This document shows, piece by piece, positions 24,715-51,327 of a stretch of 64,000 nt of DNA. Positions within the stretch are counted from its first letter, which is position 1. Every line of letters begins with the position of its first letter. The stretch is from the NCBI GenBank assembly GCA_032209605.1, contig JASFXZ010000005.1, positions 29,872,905 through 29,936,904 on the forward strand, given 5' to 3'. The notes under the pieces were generated by a model. The model saw only the letters and a program-made list of their open reading frames with translations, made no database searches and was not told where the DNA came from. Made by a program: the position numbers and the translations under genes. The stretch is from Mactromeris polynyma (Eukaryota > Mollusca > Bivalvia > Venerida > Mactridae).

Positions 24715-25039
24715 TACAAACATGCAACAAATACAACATACCAGATACGCTGTATATATTAATAAACATATGCTTACATGGTACATAGTTTGATAACAAA
24801 AGTTCTTTTTAGGCTCTGATTAAATAAACATAAGTTAACCATCTGACAACGACAATGCATCAACTATGTTTGACATGCATGTATAAGCTGTCAAATCACC
24901 CAACAGTTTGAATAACGGTACAATTTAAACGGTTTCATTGAGATAAGTATGTAATGAATGAAAACCGAATTGATCACGTTTCAAACTATAAACGTGTGAA
25001 TGACATTTAACGCGTGCCACATATGTGACCATACTTTCG

Positions 25040-25270
25040 ATTTAGCCGATTGCGAGTCAGTCAACCGAGCAAAATGTAAACACGACCTTTGACCTGTCGA
25101 GGAAGCTGTACAACGATTTTGATTGGTCGGATATTCGGCCTCATTTCCACACGTGTATTAACAAAGAGGGTGGAGAGAGTTCGATTTCTTGAGTATTGTT
25201 GAATTTTCCCGTGATTGGGAGCGGAGTTTGGTGTGAGTGTTGATGCTTCAGTGGTTGGATTAGCTCCTGT
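25040..25270 (+). promoter_or_regulatory. Putative ZMYND19 promoter/5' UTR
   Basis: The 230 bases before the ATG are less AT-rich than the surroundings. They carry two inverted CCAAT boxes (ATTGG at 25122-25126 and 25214-25218) and ACACGTGT at 25149-25156. No TATA box is evident. The start site cannot be placed. Confidence 0.4.
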
Positions 25271-39267
<13,997 letters not shown>

Positions 39268-42200
39268 AAACGTTAACTCTCACCATCTCCTCATCTGTAT
39301 CTAGTTCATTCTTATCATCATACTTGCAATATGATAATATAGTCTTACATGCTAGAAAATTCATACATGAAAATTATTGGATATTTTAGTATATTTGATA
39401 GTGGGGCTATTAAAGAGTATTAAGTCCATATGAGTGCTGCTATGGGATTTACAACCTCTTCTGTGAGTGACGTCATTTCAAGAAAACGCAACATGTGATG
39501 TCACTATTTGCAGGTAGGAAAGAATATTTACTCCATATGGTCACTTTGTTTTCAAATTAGCATATGGGGTAAATATTGCTTACTGTCATGTGACGTTTTC
39601 TGGAAATGCCGTCACTTAAAGAAGAGGTTGGAAATCGTGCATTCTATTTTCGTTGTTTTAAATACAGAAATCACTTAGGATATTAAGGGTGCTTATTTGG
39701 ATAATTAAGTGAAACAAGTCCAATGCTGTTTGATATTTATTTGGCCCCTAATTGTTTTGCAAACTTAATGTCCCCAGATCTTCCTATTACATATTCTTGT
39801 GAAACAAGACATCAATTGCTCTTTAAGTTAAGCTTAACAATGCAATATGTTTTGTACAGGCTTCGTCTAAATTGGGACCAAATTTTGAGGATATGACTTT
39901 ATGAGATGTGCTAGACAAGTGAAGAACTTGTTTGTTTATGATTGTTTATTAATTGAAACTTGTACAAGTGCTTGTAACCAATTAGTCACCTTTCACATTT
40001 TGTGCTCTTGAAGACAGATTTAGTGTCCAAGGCAATGTTTCTCATTTCATTCTTGATACTGAAGTAAGAAATTGTATCGAATCAGTTCTTTGACCTTGAT
40101 TAATTGAATGGATTTTTTGTCATTCATAATTTCATGTTTACGCAATAAGACAGCAAAACATTCAAAACCTAATGAAGTTTTGAATTTAATTTTCAATATT
40201 TCTGAACTGATTCAAAGTTGTCAATATCTTTTTGATGTTGCAAGTTGAGAATGTTTTTGTATGTTATTTCTTTATGAAGATTATAGGTTAAATTATAAGG
40301 CAGACATTAATAATATATATGACCCTCAAGCGACCCTAGTCTGCAAGGGTAGGTTAGGTAGGTTAGGTAGGTAGGGAAAAAATATTTTCGAATTATTTTT
40401 TTCATAAGCTTAAAATGTTTTCTGAATAGACGTACACAGAAACGATGTCATTTTGTCACCTTTGCTTGTATGCATTAGTATTGTTGTTGTTCTAATAAAT
40501 ATAGCAATAATCTGAAGTATGAGCATATTGTGTACAACTTTAAATTCCAATTAAAATGTAGTATGTATATTGTTTTTACAGTGATCGACCTATTTAAATT
40601 TTAACAAGGGGACTCTTTTCTCTAATGTCCATGTTTGCTGTTTCTCATTTTATCTAACTTTTTTGAATGTAAAGTGATCTCAGAAACAATATTATATTCA
40701 TTCCAGTATTTATCTTGATGTATCATTCCCATTACACATTCCATGTATGTTTGTTAGGACTCGCACATGAAACAGGCCTGTATACCTTTACGTTTTTGAG
40801 GTGTATTTTACGCATAAAATATGCACTACGTACACTAAATGGTTAAATACACATTTTGAAAAAAATTCAAATAATAGTTTTTGATTTCTGTTATTGTCAA
40901 ATAAAACATGGCGGCTCCCTCGGCATCCTCTTGCTTTGACGAAAATAGAAGAGATGATGTGGATGAAATTTTTCATGTTTCTTCAAGTGTATTTGTAAGA
41001 AAAATTAGACTACACATTTACAGGAAAAAGTTCTTGTTTTTTCACTGATGGACTACACATGTTTACATGAAAGGGAAAACAGGTCTGTTAGTATTATAAA
41101 GATACACCATTATTGTTTTGTTTTCATATCTATAAAGGAGTGCTTGTGTTCAGTATTAAGTTTTACGGCTTTATGAACATGGAATCTCTTGAATGACCCT
41201 AGTATGTAGCCAAGTAGCCATTGGCTAATAAAACACTAATCCCGGCTACAACATTTTGCCATATTTGTCCTAAAACAGCCAATTTGATAATAAAATTCCA
41301 TAAGTTAATTAAATCAAAATGTATTTATCAGATCTGGCTACCAACTTTCAAAAACTAGTGCCAGCCTAGAAGTCTGTTGTGAAATCATTAAATTCCAATA
41401 GAAATTAATATTTCATCTGTGTATTTCATTGTAAGTCATAAGAGAAGACTACTATATTCCCCAGTAGGAAGTCTGGTCTTCTTCTGATACTTCACACTTG
41501 CCCATATTAGGGCTCATGTAAAAATCTCATATATAGTAAGATACATTTGTTTACCACCTTGATACTGTTTTGATGCTTTTATGCAACTTAGCAAACCTTG
41601 CTGATAAAAGTGGATTGCTCAGATCAAATAGTTGGATTAGCCTGTCATGGACATGTAGTTGGTAACACATTATCTCAATTCTACGAATGCTATTAAATAT
41701 CAGATTTATACCATTAACATTTTTTGTTACATTGTGGTATATTTTGCAATGTCAACTGTATGTATTTCTTTCTCTACATTTTGTTCATTTCTTGTTCTTT
41801 TAATTCAAGACATTCCGATAGAATGTGTTTTTGTTAAGATTTACTTTTTACTGCCAGTTCATTCCATTTTATTGATCTTGTTGTTGAAGTTTCGAGTTTT
41901 GCCTGTTATGTATTTATGGTGAATTGATAGACATGTAATTGATAGACCATGTATATAAGTCTGATAATTGTGCTTTGATTCTTTCCTAGATATATTGAAA
42001 CTTTCTTGAATTTTCTTATTGACATTTTTACATTCAATTTATTTTATCGTTTTTTAAGCCCCTAATGATGTGTAACAGTTGAGGACTAATTAAGAACATA
42101 CCAAAACTTAACGCAGACAATGAAATTTTTTTTGTAAATTTTTAAATGCATATAAACCTTTTTAATACATTTCAGACATTTACCTTCTTGTTAATATACA

Positions 42201-42344
42201 TTCAGTGAGAGATACATTGTTCAAGCCATATAAGTTAATGGAGATTTTTTTTTGGGTAATTTGTCTAAACCAAAAGTTGTGTATATTTGAGGAGTGTTTA
42301 AATGAATTGATTGAAGAGAATATCACATTGCTGACTGTCATTTC
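39268..42344. other. ZMYND19 3' UTR and intergenic DNA
   Basis: ATTAAA at 39409-39414 and AATAAA at 40494-40499 are candidate polyadenylation signals. It holds a MITE at 39432. The plus-strand open frames here are AT-rich and show no domain. Confidence 0.4.
39432..39642. mobile_element. Palindromic MITE, GATTTCCAACCTCTTCT family, copy A
   Basis: The left half (GATTTACAACCTCTTCTGTG, AGTGACGTCATTTC, AGAAAACG, ACATG, AATATTTACTCCATATG) is mirrored by the reverse complement of the right half (GATTTCCAACCTCTTCTTTA, AGTGACGGCATTTC and so on). Nearly the whole 211 bp is an inverted repeat. A relative is at 45131. Confidence 0.8.
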
Positions 42345-42544
42345 ATTCGGGGAATTGTTACCTCGCGTCACAACTCGGCTCACCATTCGGGGAATTGTTC
42401 CCTCGCGTCACAACTCGGCTCACCATTCGGGGAATTGTTACCTCGCGTCACAACTCGGCTCACCATTCGGGGAATTGTTCCCTCGCGTCACAACTCGGCT
42501 CACCATTCGGGGCATTGTTACCTCGCGTCACAACTCGGCTCACA
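42345..42544. repeat. 40 bp tandem repeat, 5 copies
   Basis: Units of ATTCGGGGAATTGTT(A/C)CCTC plus GCGTCACAACTCGGCTCACC. Units 1, 3 and 5 have A and units 2 and 4 have C at the variable base, so the higher-order period is 80 bp. Far more GC-rich than its surroundings. Open readings through it are artefacts. Confidence 0.95.
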
Positions 42545-44132
42545 TCGACGGCTAGTTTCAGGTTATATTTTGAGGTCACTGTCTCATTTTAAACGTGTAG
42601 TATTATATATATAAACACTTCATCTTTTGTTTTACTTTTTGTGCCATGTTTTTGTCTTCTATAGCAATGTTCGATGTTCACATTTCATTCATCTTTACGT
42701 TCTATTGATATTTTATGCCTTTCTTTGAATATTGATTTTATTAGTATTAGAAATTATGATATAGTTAAATTATATGGTATATATGGGACGATCAACAATG
42801 TGTTGTTTTGGAGATAAATTGTTTTATTTCGATGCAACAAAACTTCATCTACATAAGACTTGGAAAGTTGTCATGTAACACAACATACTCATGACTGTTT
42901 ATATGATGATATAATTGTTCAGCATTACTGAAGTTTGAAAACAGAATATTTTTATTCTATTGGAAATCAATTGTTATGAATTTAGATTGATACATCAAGT
43001 GTTTTCATCTGTATGTTTTAGTTAAGGATCAGTTTATTACTTCCTGTGTTAAAGAAAATAATGACAACATTTAACGTAATACCCTTAATTTTTGTTGACC
43101 ATCTAGTAGATCTATATGTATTTCTATTAGATCAAATTTTTCAAAATAAGCATGTGTTCAGCAAAACGTCGACATACGACATAATACACATTCATTTTGT
43201 GGTGTTCGTTAATTCAGCAAGATCAAACTTTCATACAAATAATCAGATGTATGTGTTCAGCACAGATGACACATTCCATTCATTCACTGGGAATGTTGTA
43301 TGAATGTTTGGTTGTTGCAATATTGGGCATTTACACTACGAGACCTTGAAATGATGGTATAAAAGTTGTCAGCTATTTCCATTTATACATTATGTTGAAC
43401 CTTACCTACAGACTTATGTAATTCCATCATTCCAACCTTTTACATTGCAACTATTTTGAGCATATTTTATTGTCTGTCTATCAAGGTGTCGGTTCAACAC
43501 TAACTGCATATTTACCCCAAATCCTGAATACACATAATTTCATGTTGTGCTTGTATTTTATATTAGTTTTTAAAATCCAGACATTTTCTGGCAATTTTAT
43601 TTAATCATATAGAATATATTACAGCCGATGTTGAATTAGATCATAAAGTTTCTTACATATATTGTCCTTCAAGCAGAAAATATACTTTGGACAATATGGA
43701 CCTGCATTGACATCAGTGGATGGTTTTAATTCTGTTTGTTGTAATACTTCTTGTTCAGCGTGGAATTTACCACATGAATTTTAGCCAAGTTGCATTTATT
43801 TGTTTTCATTAACTGTGGAAAGTACTGTATCCATTTCATGTCCATCTTGTTTCTTAGTTGATATTATTCAATGATTTTACTTTTACTAACAGTAGAAGTG
43901 TATGGTTCCTTGTTTGTTAAGTCTGTCTACAACAATTGTCTACGCATTTAAATTGCATGTGCCATTTATTTTATATTATTTTATCATTATTGTTGTAAGA
44001 ATTACATCTTGATCTAGCAGATTTAAAAAAATAATTTTTGTTCTTTGAATATAATAATTATTTTAGTGTTTGAATAACTGCGTTGATTCTACAGTAAACA
44101 AACGCATTTTATACTGAAAATTTCTGAATGTA

Positions 44133-44302
44133 CAGTCGGACCTCGTTTATTCGACAACCTTCTTTCTGAATACTCAGTATAATCCGAAATAAATATCAGG
44201 TCCTGATGTATCACATCAAATTGAAATGGGATATTCTAAACCATGTTTTATTCGAAATAAAATTTCAGACCCGATGAATTCGCTTGAACGAGATCCGTCT
44301 AT
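44133..44302. mobile_element. Pogo/Tigger-like MITE, copy 2
   Basis: CAGTCGGACCTCGTTTATTC at the left; CGAGATCCGTCT at the right, inverted with mismatches; TA on the left flank and near the right end. Same family as 2375-2522. Confidence 0.65.
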
Positions 44303-45130
44303 TACTTAATTATCACCTTAACATTTGATTCAAAACATTCCACTAATTAATGCAAATTCTTGTTTGCGTGTGGATGTACCAGAAACCTAAACATGGTACC
44401 CATCAATTAAATCCATGAATTAGCATTGCTTTTGAAAACATTGGTGAACTTTGTAGTTTTGTGTTGGTCATTATACGTGTAATGTTTACCAAATTTCCAA
44501 TCTGTTGTTGTGATCGAATATTTAATAAATTTGTGTTACATAATGTAATGTGGTCAAACCTTTTAGTGGAAATAGACTGCTGGTGGTGAAGATTTTATAT
44601 GATTATTTTACAAATAAGGCAGAAATGTGTAAATATCGCCAATGGAGCCCTAACCTTACTATTTCTTTTGTATATAAAACCATTTTGTTCACTTGTAGAA
44701 TACTACAGATGGTGTTTTTGTGTAATATTTGTGTACCCCATGTATGATATATGTAGTGGAAACTAACAGTGTGATTTTATTACATTAATCCCTAGTCAAT
44801 ATTTATTTATTTTTGGTTTATATTTGTATTATTACCTTTATATTTTGTGCGCATATTTATATACATTGTACAACAAAGTGACTTGTCCATTCTGTTGTTG
44901 CTACCTCTGTGTTATAATTTAGCTAAATCATATTTTATTCCCCTTTTTAGAAGCAAGAAATACATACATTCTTATAAATTGTCCAAAATGAGTTGTTCGG
45001 GTGAAAATACGTAAAAGATAAGCTTGGAAGCCAAATACTTACAAATACAAATCTTTCTGTTACTCATATACACTTCTGGCAGGTACGTGTTAGGTTTATT
45101 TATCTAGAATATTTACAAGGAAACAAAATT

Positions 45131-45359
45131 GAGCGCTGCTGTGGGATTTCCAACCTCTTCTGTAAGTGACATCATTTCAAGAAAACGCAACATGTGATGT
45201 CACTATGTGCAAGCAGGAACCAAATTTACTCCATATGGTCACTTTTTTATATTGCCTAACGGGGCAAATATTGCTTACTGTCAGTACATGGGGACGTCAC
45301 ATGTGACGTTTTCTGGAAATGACATTACTTATAGAAGTTGGAAATCGTACAGCGGTGCA
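45131..45359. mobile_element. Palindromic MITE, GATTTCCAACCTCTTCT family, copy B
   Basis: About 60-base arms with GATTTCCAACCTCTTCTGTA, AGTGACATCATTTC and AGAAAACG, mirrored at the right end. Shares ACATGTGATGTCACTATGTG-type interior and TTTACTCCATATGGTCACTT with copy A at 39432. Confidence 0.8.
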
Positions 45360-45690
45360 TTTAATGTTGAACATTGGTAAATAACTCTAAAATAGTGAGC
45401 GTCTAGCTGTTCATGTGGAATGTGTAATGATTGAGATTAGGATTTAAAGTAACATTCCAATGAAATGATGATTAAATTCATTGTAGTTGTAGATTTATCT
45501 AAGGAAGTTTTACGCAGACATTTGAAGGTTTAAAAAGCCTGCTTATTGCGTGTTTATGTTCCTATATATAGCAAAGTTACAATTAAACCAAAGGCAAGCT
45601 ACTTGAATATTTGTGTGCAAATGCTTGGTGGTATTTAAGTATGTAATGCATGTAATGTCATAACACTTGATTTTTGTAACAACAATTAAC

Positions 45691-45830
45691 ACAGGAATAA
45701 CGCTGATATTGATATGACTCAGTTGCCTCCCTTCGTTGATACAGAAATAACACTGATATTGATATGACTCGGTTGCCTCCCTTTGTTGATACAGAAATAA
45801 GGCTGATATGATATAGTCTCCCTTTGATTT
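45691..45830. repeat. 50 bp tandem repeat, ~2.7 copies
   Basis: CTGATATTGATATGACTC(A/G)G then TTGCCTCCCTT, GTTGATAC and AGAAATAA repeat at 45701, 45751 and 45801; the last copy is degraded. Confidence 0.8.
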
Positions 45831-47192
45831 CAATATACAGAATGGTATGTTTGCTATATGATTGTGCTCACATATAACCTAGTCCAGTGTGTGCTAACAC
45901 TAACATGTATGTTGTTGTTGTATCGTTTCATGCTGTAGAACTTTTAACATTGTAGGAGTTTTTGTCAACCATACTGACCCAAATAATTTAGTACAATTCA
46001 TAATACTTGCATGTGTCTGTGAGTGCGTGTGTCTGTGAGTGTGTGTGACTGCGTGTGTGTCCGTGTGTTTTTTGTTTGTTTAAAATGTAGCTACCTTACA
46101 TGTTTGTCCATATTTTTTCTTTAAATTGTGCAATTAATTTACTGTTTCAAATTTATTGTGCTGAATTTGTCTAAATAATTCTAAACGTCCTGATTGCTTT
46201 TTTTTAATGTGTCTGGTGTGAATCGGACCTCTGAAGCAGTCGTACAGTAGTAAGATTACTTGTTTGTATATCGGTGCAGCAATTACATTAGAAAATTGTA
46301 TATTTTGTCAACTTCTGTGTGCTGTAGTTGTCTGGTGAAAAATGCTAAACACTTGATACGTAAATGTGATTCAGGCCACTCCAGCAGCCTGTTTCACTAA
46401 AAGTTTACGACAGAAACTCGGACTTAGACTTTAAATTTGCAAAGTTTAAATTGACCAGCTTTTTGTTTCCATTGAATCTAAGCAATAAGTTCTGTTTCTT
46501 AATGTACACTTTTATATGTACACAACTTGATAGTTTTATAACAACATAGGAGCAATAATTATATTTAATATTTTAAAGTCTTAAGTCTGAGTTTCAGTCT
46601 TAAATTGTTTGTACAAGTAATTTGTTTCAGTAATTGTCAAGTAGAAAGGTGCAGTTATGTATAAAATCGGAACAAAGTTTGTTTAATGAAGTCATGCTTT
46701 AGTAGTATACTGCTGATAGTTTATGTACATCTAGCTGTTGTTTCTGTGAGATGTAAACATTTACATAAATTATTTGAATTGCTGACACCATCTGTGGAGG
46801 CAGTTGTATATGATTTGAATATCATATGTGATTGTGGTCAAACTACACAAGTTAATGTGAATAACGATTGTATTTATGTTTTACTAGTTTGTAGTCAATA
46901 ATCTTGTTTTCCATTTTGTGCATTCCATGTATGATTTATTTTATAGTTGCATGTTTGAACATTTATATATTAAAGACTATAAAAACTAGATCGAGATTGT
47001 TACGCTGAGTCTCCTCTCCAAAGCTTAGCTATTTGTACTGTGTTCTCATCGTCAGATTTCACCTTGCCTGGGTTGCAATCTGACGTTTGTTTTCATACAA
47101 CGTAACATCGTCTTGCTTCATCAAAACGCCAGTCATTATAGTCACTGAAACATTGGTATGTGTCAAAGGCTGGTAACGGGAATACATAAATT

Positions 47193-47260
47193 CAGCCAGA
47201 CCTCGTTTATTCGAAAACCTATCTGAATATCGTGCCTCCTCAGTCCGGCAAACAAAAATA
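47193..47260. mobile_element. Fragment of pogo/Tigger-like MITE
   Basis: CAGCCAGACCTCGTTTATTC then GAAAACCT matches the left end of the 2375 and 44133 copies. No matching right end was found. Confidence 0.45.
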
Positions 47261-47408
47261 CACGAAGAGCACAGTGATGTCACCTGCCGTAAAACATCGT
47301 CACACCACTCGGCATACTAGACACACATGCATTTCCGCTATATCTATTGAATATTGATTACTCTCAATCATATTACGGTTGGTGGAAGTTCAGAGGGGTC
47401 AGGTAAGA

Positions 47409-48202
47409 TGCTTATGCAACATCAAAGGCAACAACACGTTGCTAGGCATTTCGGGGTGAATAGAACGTTCTGTCCGACGTCTGAGAGACACTGAACGGGT
47501 TACCCACCGACTGCGTCCGGGCATCGTTGGAAACACTTCGCCGACGGTTACGTCCTCGAGAGAGAAATGATCAGTTATGGTCTGTGATCGTTGGAAACAC
47601 TTCGCCGACGGTTACGTCCTCGAGTGGGAAATGATCAGTTATGTCTGTGATCGTTGGAAACACTTCGCCGACGGTTACGTCCTCGAGTGGGAAATGTTCA
47701 GTTATGGTCTGTGATCGTTGGAAACACTTCGCCGACGGTTACGTCCTCGAGTGGGAAATGATCAGTTATGGTCTGTGATCGTTGGAAACACTTCGCCGAC
47801 GGTTACGTCCTCGAGTGGGAAATGATCAGTTATGGTCTGTGGAGGAGTCTATAATGAAGTAAAATCACCGTTGGTTGTTATAGCGTGTGACTTAACAGCA
47901 GTACAATACAGGGATAAAATCCTCCGCCATGTCGTTGTCCTCTTCTTACAACAACGCCGCCTGATTTTCCAGCACGATAATGCTCGGCCACATGTAGCGA
48001 GAGTTTGTCAAAACTTCCTGGCTGTTCATTACCGTAATCCACTGGTATGGCCGCCGTACAGTGTCCAGAATGGTCCTCAAATGAACATGTATGGGACGAA
48101 CTTGAGAGGAGGGTATCAGAATCTCCCATCTACTCAGTTAACCATTTAATAACTGCCTTGTTTGAAGAATGGGACATTGTAGCATTCATGAAGTCTGTAT
48201 AA
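47409..48202 (+). pseudogene. Degenerate Tc1-like transposase with internal expansion
   Basis: The N-terminal piece VARHFGVNRT (about 47435-47465) matches the helix-turn-helix of Tc1 transposases. The C-terminal piece starts GGVYNEVKSPLVVI and holds FQHDNARPHVARV, with the second catalytic Asp of the DD34E triad. After a frameshift near 48065 the last acidic motif continues in another frame (NEHVWDELERRV) to a stop at 48200-48202. The middle, which should hold the first Asp, is replaced by five copies of a 64 bp unit. Inactive. Confidence 0.85.
47522..47840. repeat. 64 bp tandem repeat inside the Tc1 relic, 5 copies
   Basis: GATCGTTGGAAACACTTCGC starts at about 47522, 47586, 47649, 47713 and 47777. 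Units are nearly identical (one lacks a base; the first has AGAG for AGTG), so the expansion is recent. 64 is not a multiple of 3, so no frame can run through it. Confidence 0.95.
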
Positions 48203-50158
48203 TAATGTGATTGCGTGCAACTCCTTATTTTAAGCTTCATACGTTAAGGTACATGTGACATTTTCGTGCAAAGAACGTGGTAATTTTGTTCTTACACATT
48301 AATCTCAGAGTTGTTTCCATGGAAACGACTTAACATTTAGACCAACACGAATTATTGAATATCCTTTCTGAAGACAAAGACATGTAATGTATGTTGGCAA
48401 TCTCCCCGAGACGCTCTGCTACGTGTACAACGATAGTAAAGGATATTGCGGTTCTGATTTTAATCATATTGTGTTTGTGGGGTACGTTACATTGAATTAA
48501 GGCATCAGACAGACTACATATGATGCTTAGCATTACATATAGTACAAATGTACAATACACCCACCCTGAATCATTATCTTGCTTTTTCACAGTTAGTGAC
48601 CGTGTCAAAATAATAGTGAAATAAAAATCCGTGTGAGTATGTAAGTAACAATGCTTTAAAGATGTATCCGGCTCATCAGAACCTAAAAATAGTTAATGGG
48701 CTTCATCCAGTTTTGTTGCAAACTGGTTTATGTTGTGAAGTGTTTAGTTTCAGATGACACCGAAGCTGATAAAAAACGGCGCCTAAGTTTAGTTTATCGT
48801 GTTCGTTGGTTCTCGTTGTTACTTTGTAAATATGACTTCAACATTTATGAACATGTGTGTAATGGATGAGAAACATACATACTTTATTTAAATCCTAAAC
48901 AAAATTTTACTTTAATAATATTTTGTTGCATTTATACATGTAACTGTCACATATTTGCACAAACATAAAAATAACTTGTACACACATACAACAGGGTTGT
49001 GCCAAACTTTGAAATAAATCTCCAATCACGGCAACAACTAAAATTTCAGTGGAAACAGAAAATGTGTTGTAAAAATAAATAATACATTTCTGTAAATAAG
49101 TTTGTTATCTCGAAAGTATGTGAACATTGTTACTGGTAAATTGTCGCAGATTGTTTAAAGATGAATTTATACGATCAGAAAACTAGCTTATAAGAACAAC
49201 AAGAGTATTGCAGTAAACTGTCGTAGTGGACATTTAAATACTTTACATGGCTTACAACCTTAAATATAGCTACACTTACTAACATGATATCGATTGACGT
49301 CTTTGAATAATTAAAAACAGGATTTGGCATTTATCCTGATCATTCTATGAATACTGTTTATGTATGTAGAAAAATATCAAATTTCGTGCTTTTCCCCCCT
49401 TATGAGGGTTATATAGGTCCATTGTCCGAATAATTGCAACATCTATATGGACCATACCAATATTTCATCTCGAGGCTATTCTATAAAAGTCCTATATTTC
49501 CCCAAATTCCCCCCTAAAAGCGCTTTCGGTGTTAATTAACAATTTGTATAATTGCTACATCCGGATATATCACTTTCATCAGCTGCCGTGTTTGGACGCC
49601 GATACAGCGTACACAACAATATCTAGATCTAGTGTATTCTAAATTAAAACAGAACAGATGAGAACTTAATCTGACTATTCTCAACAAAAATCGTTAAAAA
49701 CTAAAATGCTAACATGAAAGATAATCCGCATTACAGCAAAAAAGTGCAATCGAAAGGACATATTTTGATCACTTATATAATTATATATGTGCACACTGTA
49801 TCTACCTCTATTGGAAAGTGTTTAAATTAAAATATAAATCATTGTTTAGCCGTAAGGAAATCACAGAAACATAATATTTGCATCACGATAACGTATAGAA
49901 AGATAAATCTGTTACGTTTGTTTGCGCACGAAAGTTGATTTATCACGGTTTGAAAAGATTTCCCTTCATAATTCAATAATTAAAATATTTCATAGAATTA
50001 TATTCCACCGTGACAAGAACGGATCTAAATCATATAAAATGATTTATAATATTTAAAACCAGCCAATTACGTGCAATCAATTTAACCCATTGATAGTTAC
50101 AACAACAACAACATAGCAGACGAGAATAATGAAATCGAGATATTTTTTAGTACATTAC
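48203..50158. other. Intergenic, nothing supported
   Basis: AT-rich. A short hairpin-like GGTCCAT...ATGGACC pair near 49410-49460 is the only structure noticed. Confidence 0.4.
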
Positions 50159-50187
50159 CACGGACCTATATACCATATAGGTCCGTG
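50159..50187. repeat. Perfect 13 bp inverted repeat
   Basis: CACGGACCTATAT, a 3-base loop, then ATATAGGTCCGTG. Could be a small regulatory palindrome or the core of a lost foldback element. Confidence 0.7.
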
Positions 50188-50862
50188 ACATTACTAACTT
50201 AAACAAAGAATGGAAGCAAGAAGCAATTAATTATTTAAAATTATAAAAACACCATGATATTGTTCATTTAATCAAGAACAGACATAACTGCTAAAATGTT
50301 TCCACTTATTGAAAATTGTTATTTATTAGCCCTTAAACTTTTACTCTATGTTCTATGTAATTAGTTAGAATAAACATTTTTACACTAAGTGAAAGAGAAT
50401 AAATTGAAGAATATTGTCATAACTGCTAAACTATTCCAGTATTAAGATAAAGTGTTTAAATTTACGTATGAAAATAATTTCCCTCTATAATCTATTGATC
50501 AAAACTGGTAGAGCTGGGAACTCGATATCGATTTTCGGGTCATTTTCCATTTTCAAGGGAGGCAATCCACTGCGATAAGCCAGCTAAAAGGCACGGAAAG
50601 CTGCGTATGAGTTTTAACAACAATATATATAGGGCCCTCCCCTACATAAATTATGGGAGATTATAACTAGCTAAAAAGTAATGGTTTGTTTGTGCATAAG
50701 AACTTTTATATTTATGAAACTACCTACATGAAAAAAGCTGTATACCGTTATTCAAATTGCCGCCAGTACCTTCCACGTCACCCCCGCTTACGTAAATACA
50801 TTGCATAGCAGTCACATATATTAAACATATTTAATAAAATGTTGTACTTCTTGAAATAACAC

Positions 50863-51212
50863 TTAATTCTGAGATTCGGATACAGTAGTATTTGTACCAA
50901 ATAGAAGATTGTGTGCACTAAGGGGATGAAAGACTCTTGTATTTATAAATAGTGTTCGCCTCTGACGACAATACCTTTTGCATGAAAAAAAAGTAATGTT
51001 CAGCATCTTCAATCGCCGCACCACACTCACATGAAGGGCTACATGGACAAGTTGATTTTTGTATAAATCTGAGTTTAAGATTACTACAATTATTTCTAAT
51101 GCGGGTATGATGAACATTTAAGACACGTTCTCTTTTGTGCAAAAACTCGGAACTTCAGTATGCAATTGTTTCAGTTTATTTTTAAAAGAAGCTAATGATA
51201 CTGACTCCAAAA
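50863..51212 (-). pseudogene. LINE ORF2 C-terminal fragment, frameshifted
   Basis: Three minus-strand frames together give the usual end of a non-LTR reverse transcriptase: LASFKNKLKQLHTEVPSF, then NVHHTRIRNNCSNLKLRF, then CSPSCECGAAIEDAEHYFF, then CKRYCRQRRTLF. The C-x-C-G...EDAEHYFF-x-C zinc-binding-like motif is characteristic. Frame changes at the block borders show it is dead. Confidence 0.8.
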
Positions 51213-51269
51213 TGAAAAGTATAAATTTTCAAAAAAATAAACGAATTACATATTAGTGATTTTACTAAC

Positions 51270-51327
51270 CGATGACCGCATGTTCGAATTGTTAACCAGT
51301 TAACCGGTTAATCGTTTACATCCCTAA
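51270..51327 (-). mobile_element. Solo hAT-like end
   Basis: On the minus strand TTAGGGATGTAAACGATTAA then CCGGTTAACTGGTTAAC resembles hAT termini (TAGGGATGT) with subterminal palindromes. No partner end was found. Confidence 0.4.

Larger units (their letters stand above)
42545..47192. other. Intergenic, AT-rich, no confirmed gene
   Basis: Holds a pogo-like MITE (44133), a palindromic MITE (45131), a 50 bp tandem (45691) and a GT-rich tract near 46015-46075. A 71-residue frame at 46686-46901 begins with a signal-peptide-like stretch but has no other support. Confidence 0.45.

Noticed and set aside
40340..40375. Interstitial telomere-like TTAGG repeats
   Set aside because: Units alternate TAGG and TTAGG irregularly over about 30 bases and resemble the CCTACC-containing dispersed sequences near 15870 and 60395.
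42345..42544. CRISPR-like array
   Set aside because: Direct tandem units with no spacers, in an animal genome.
46686..46901. 71-residue secreted peptide (signal-like MKSCFSSILLIVYVHLAVVS)
   Set aside because: AT-rich, no precursor pattern, cleavage motif or conserved cysteine spacing; chance hydrophobic frame is likelier.
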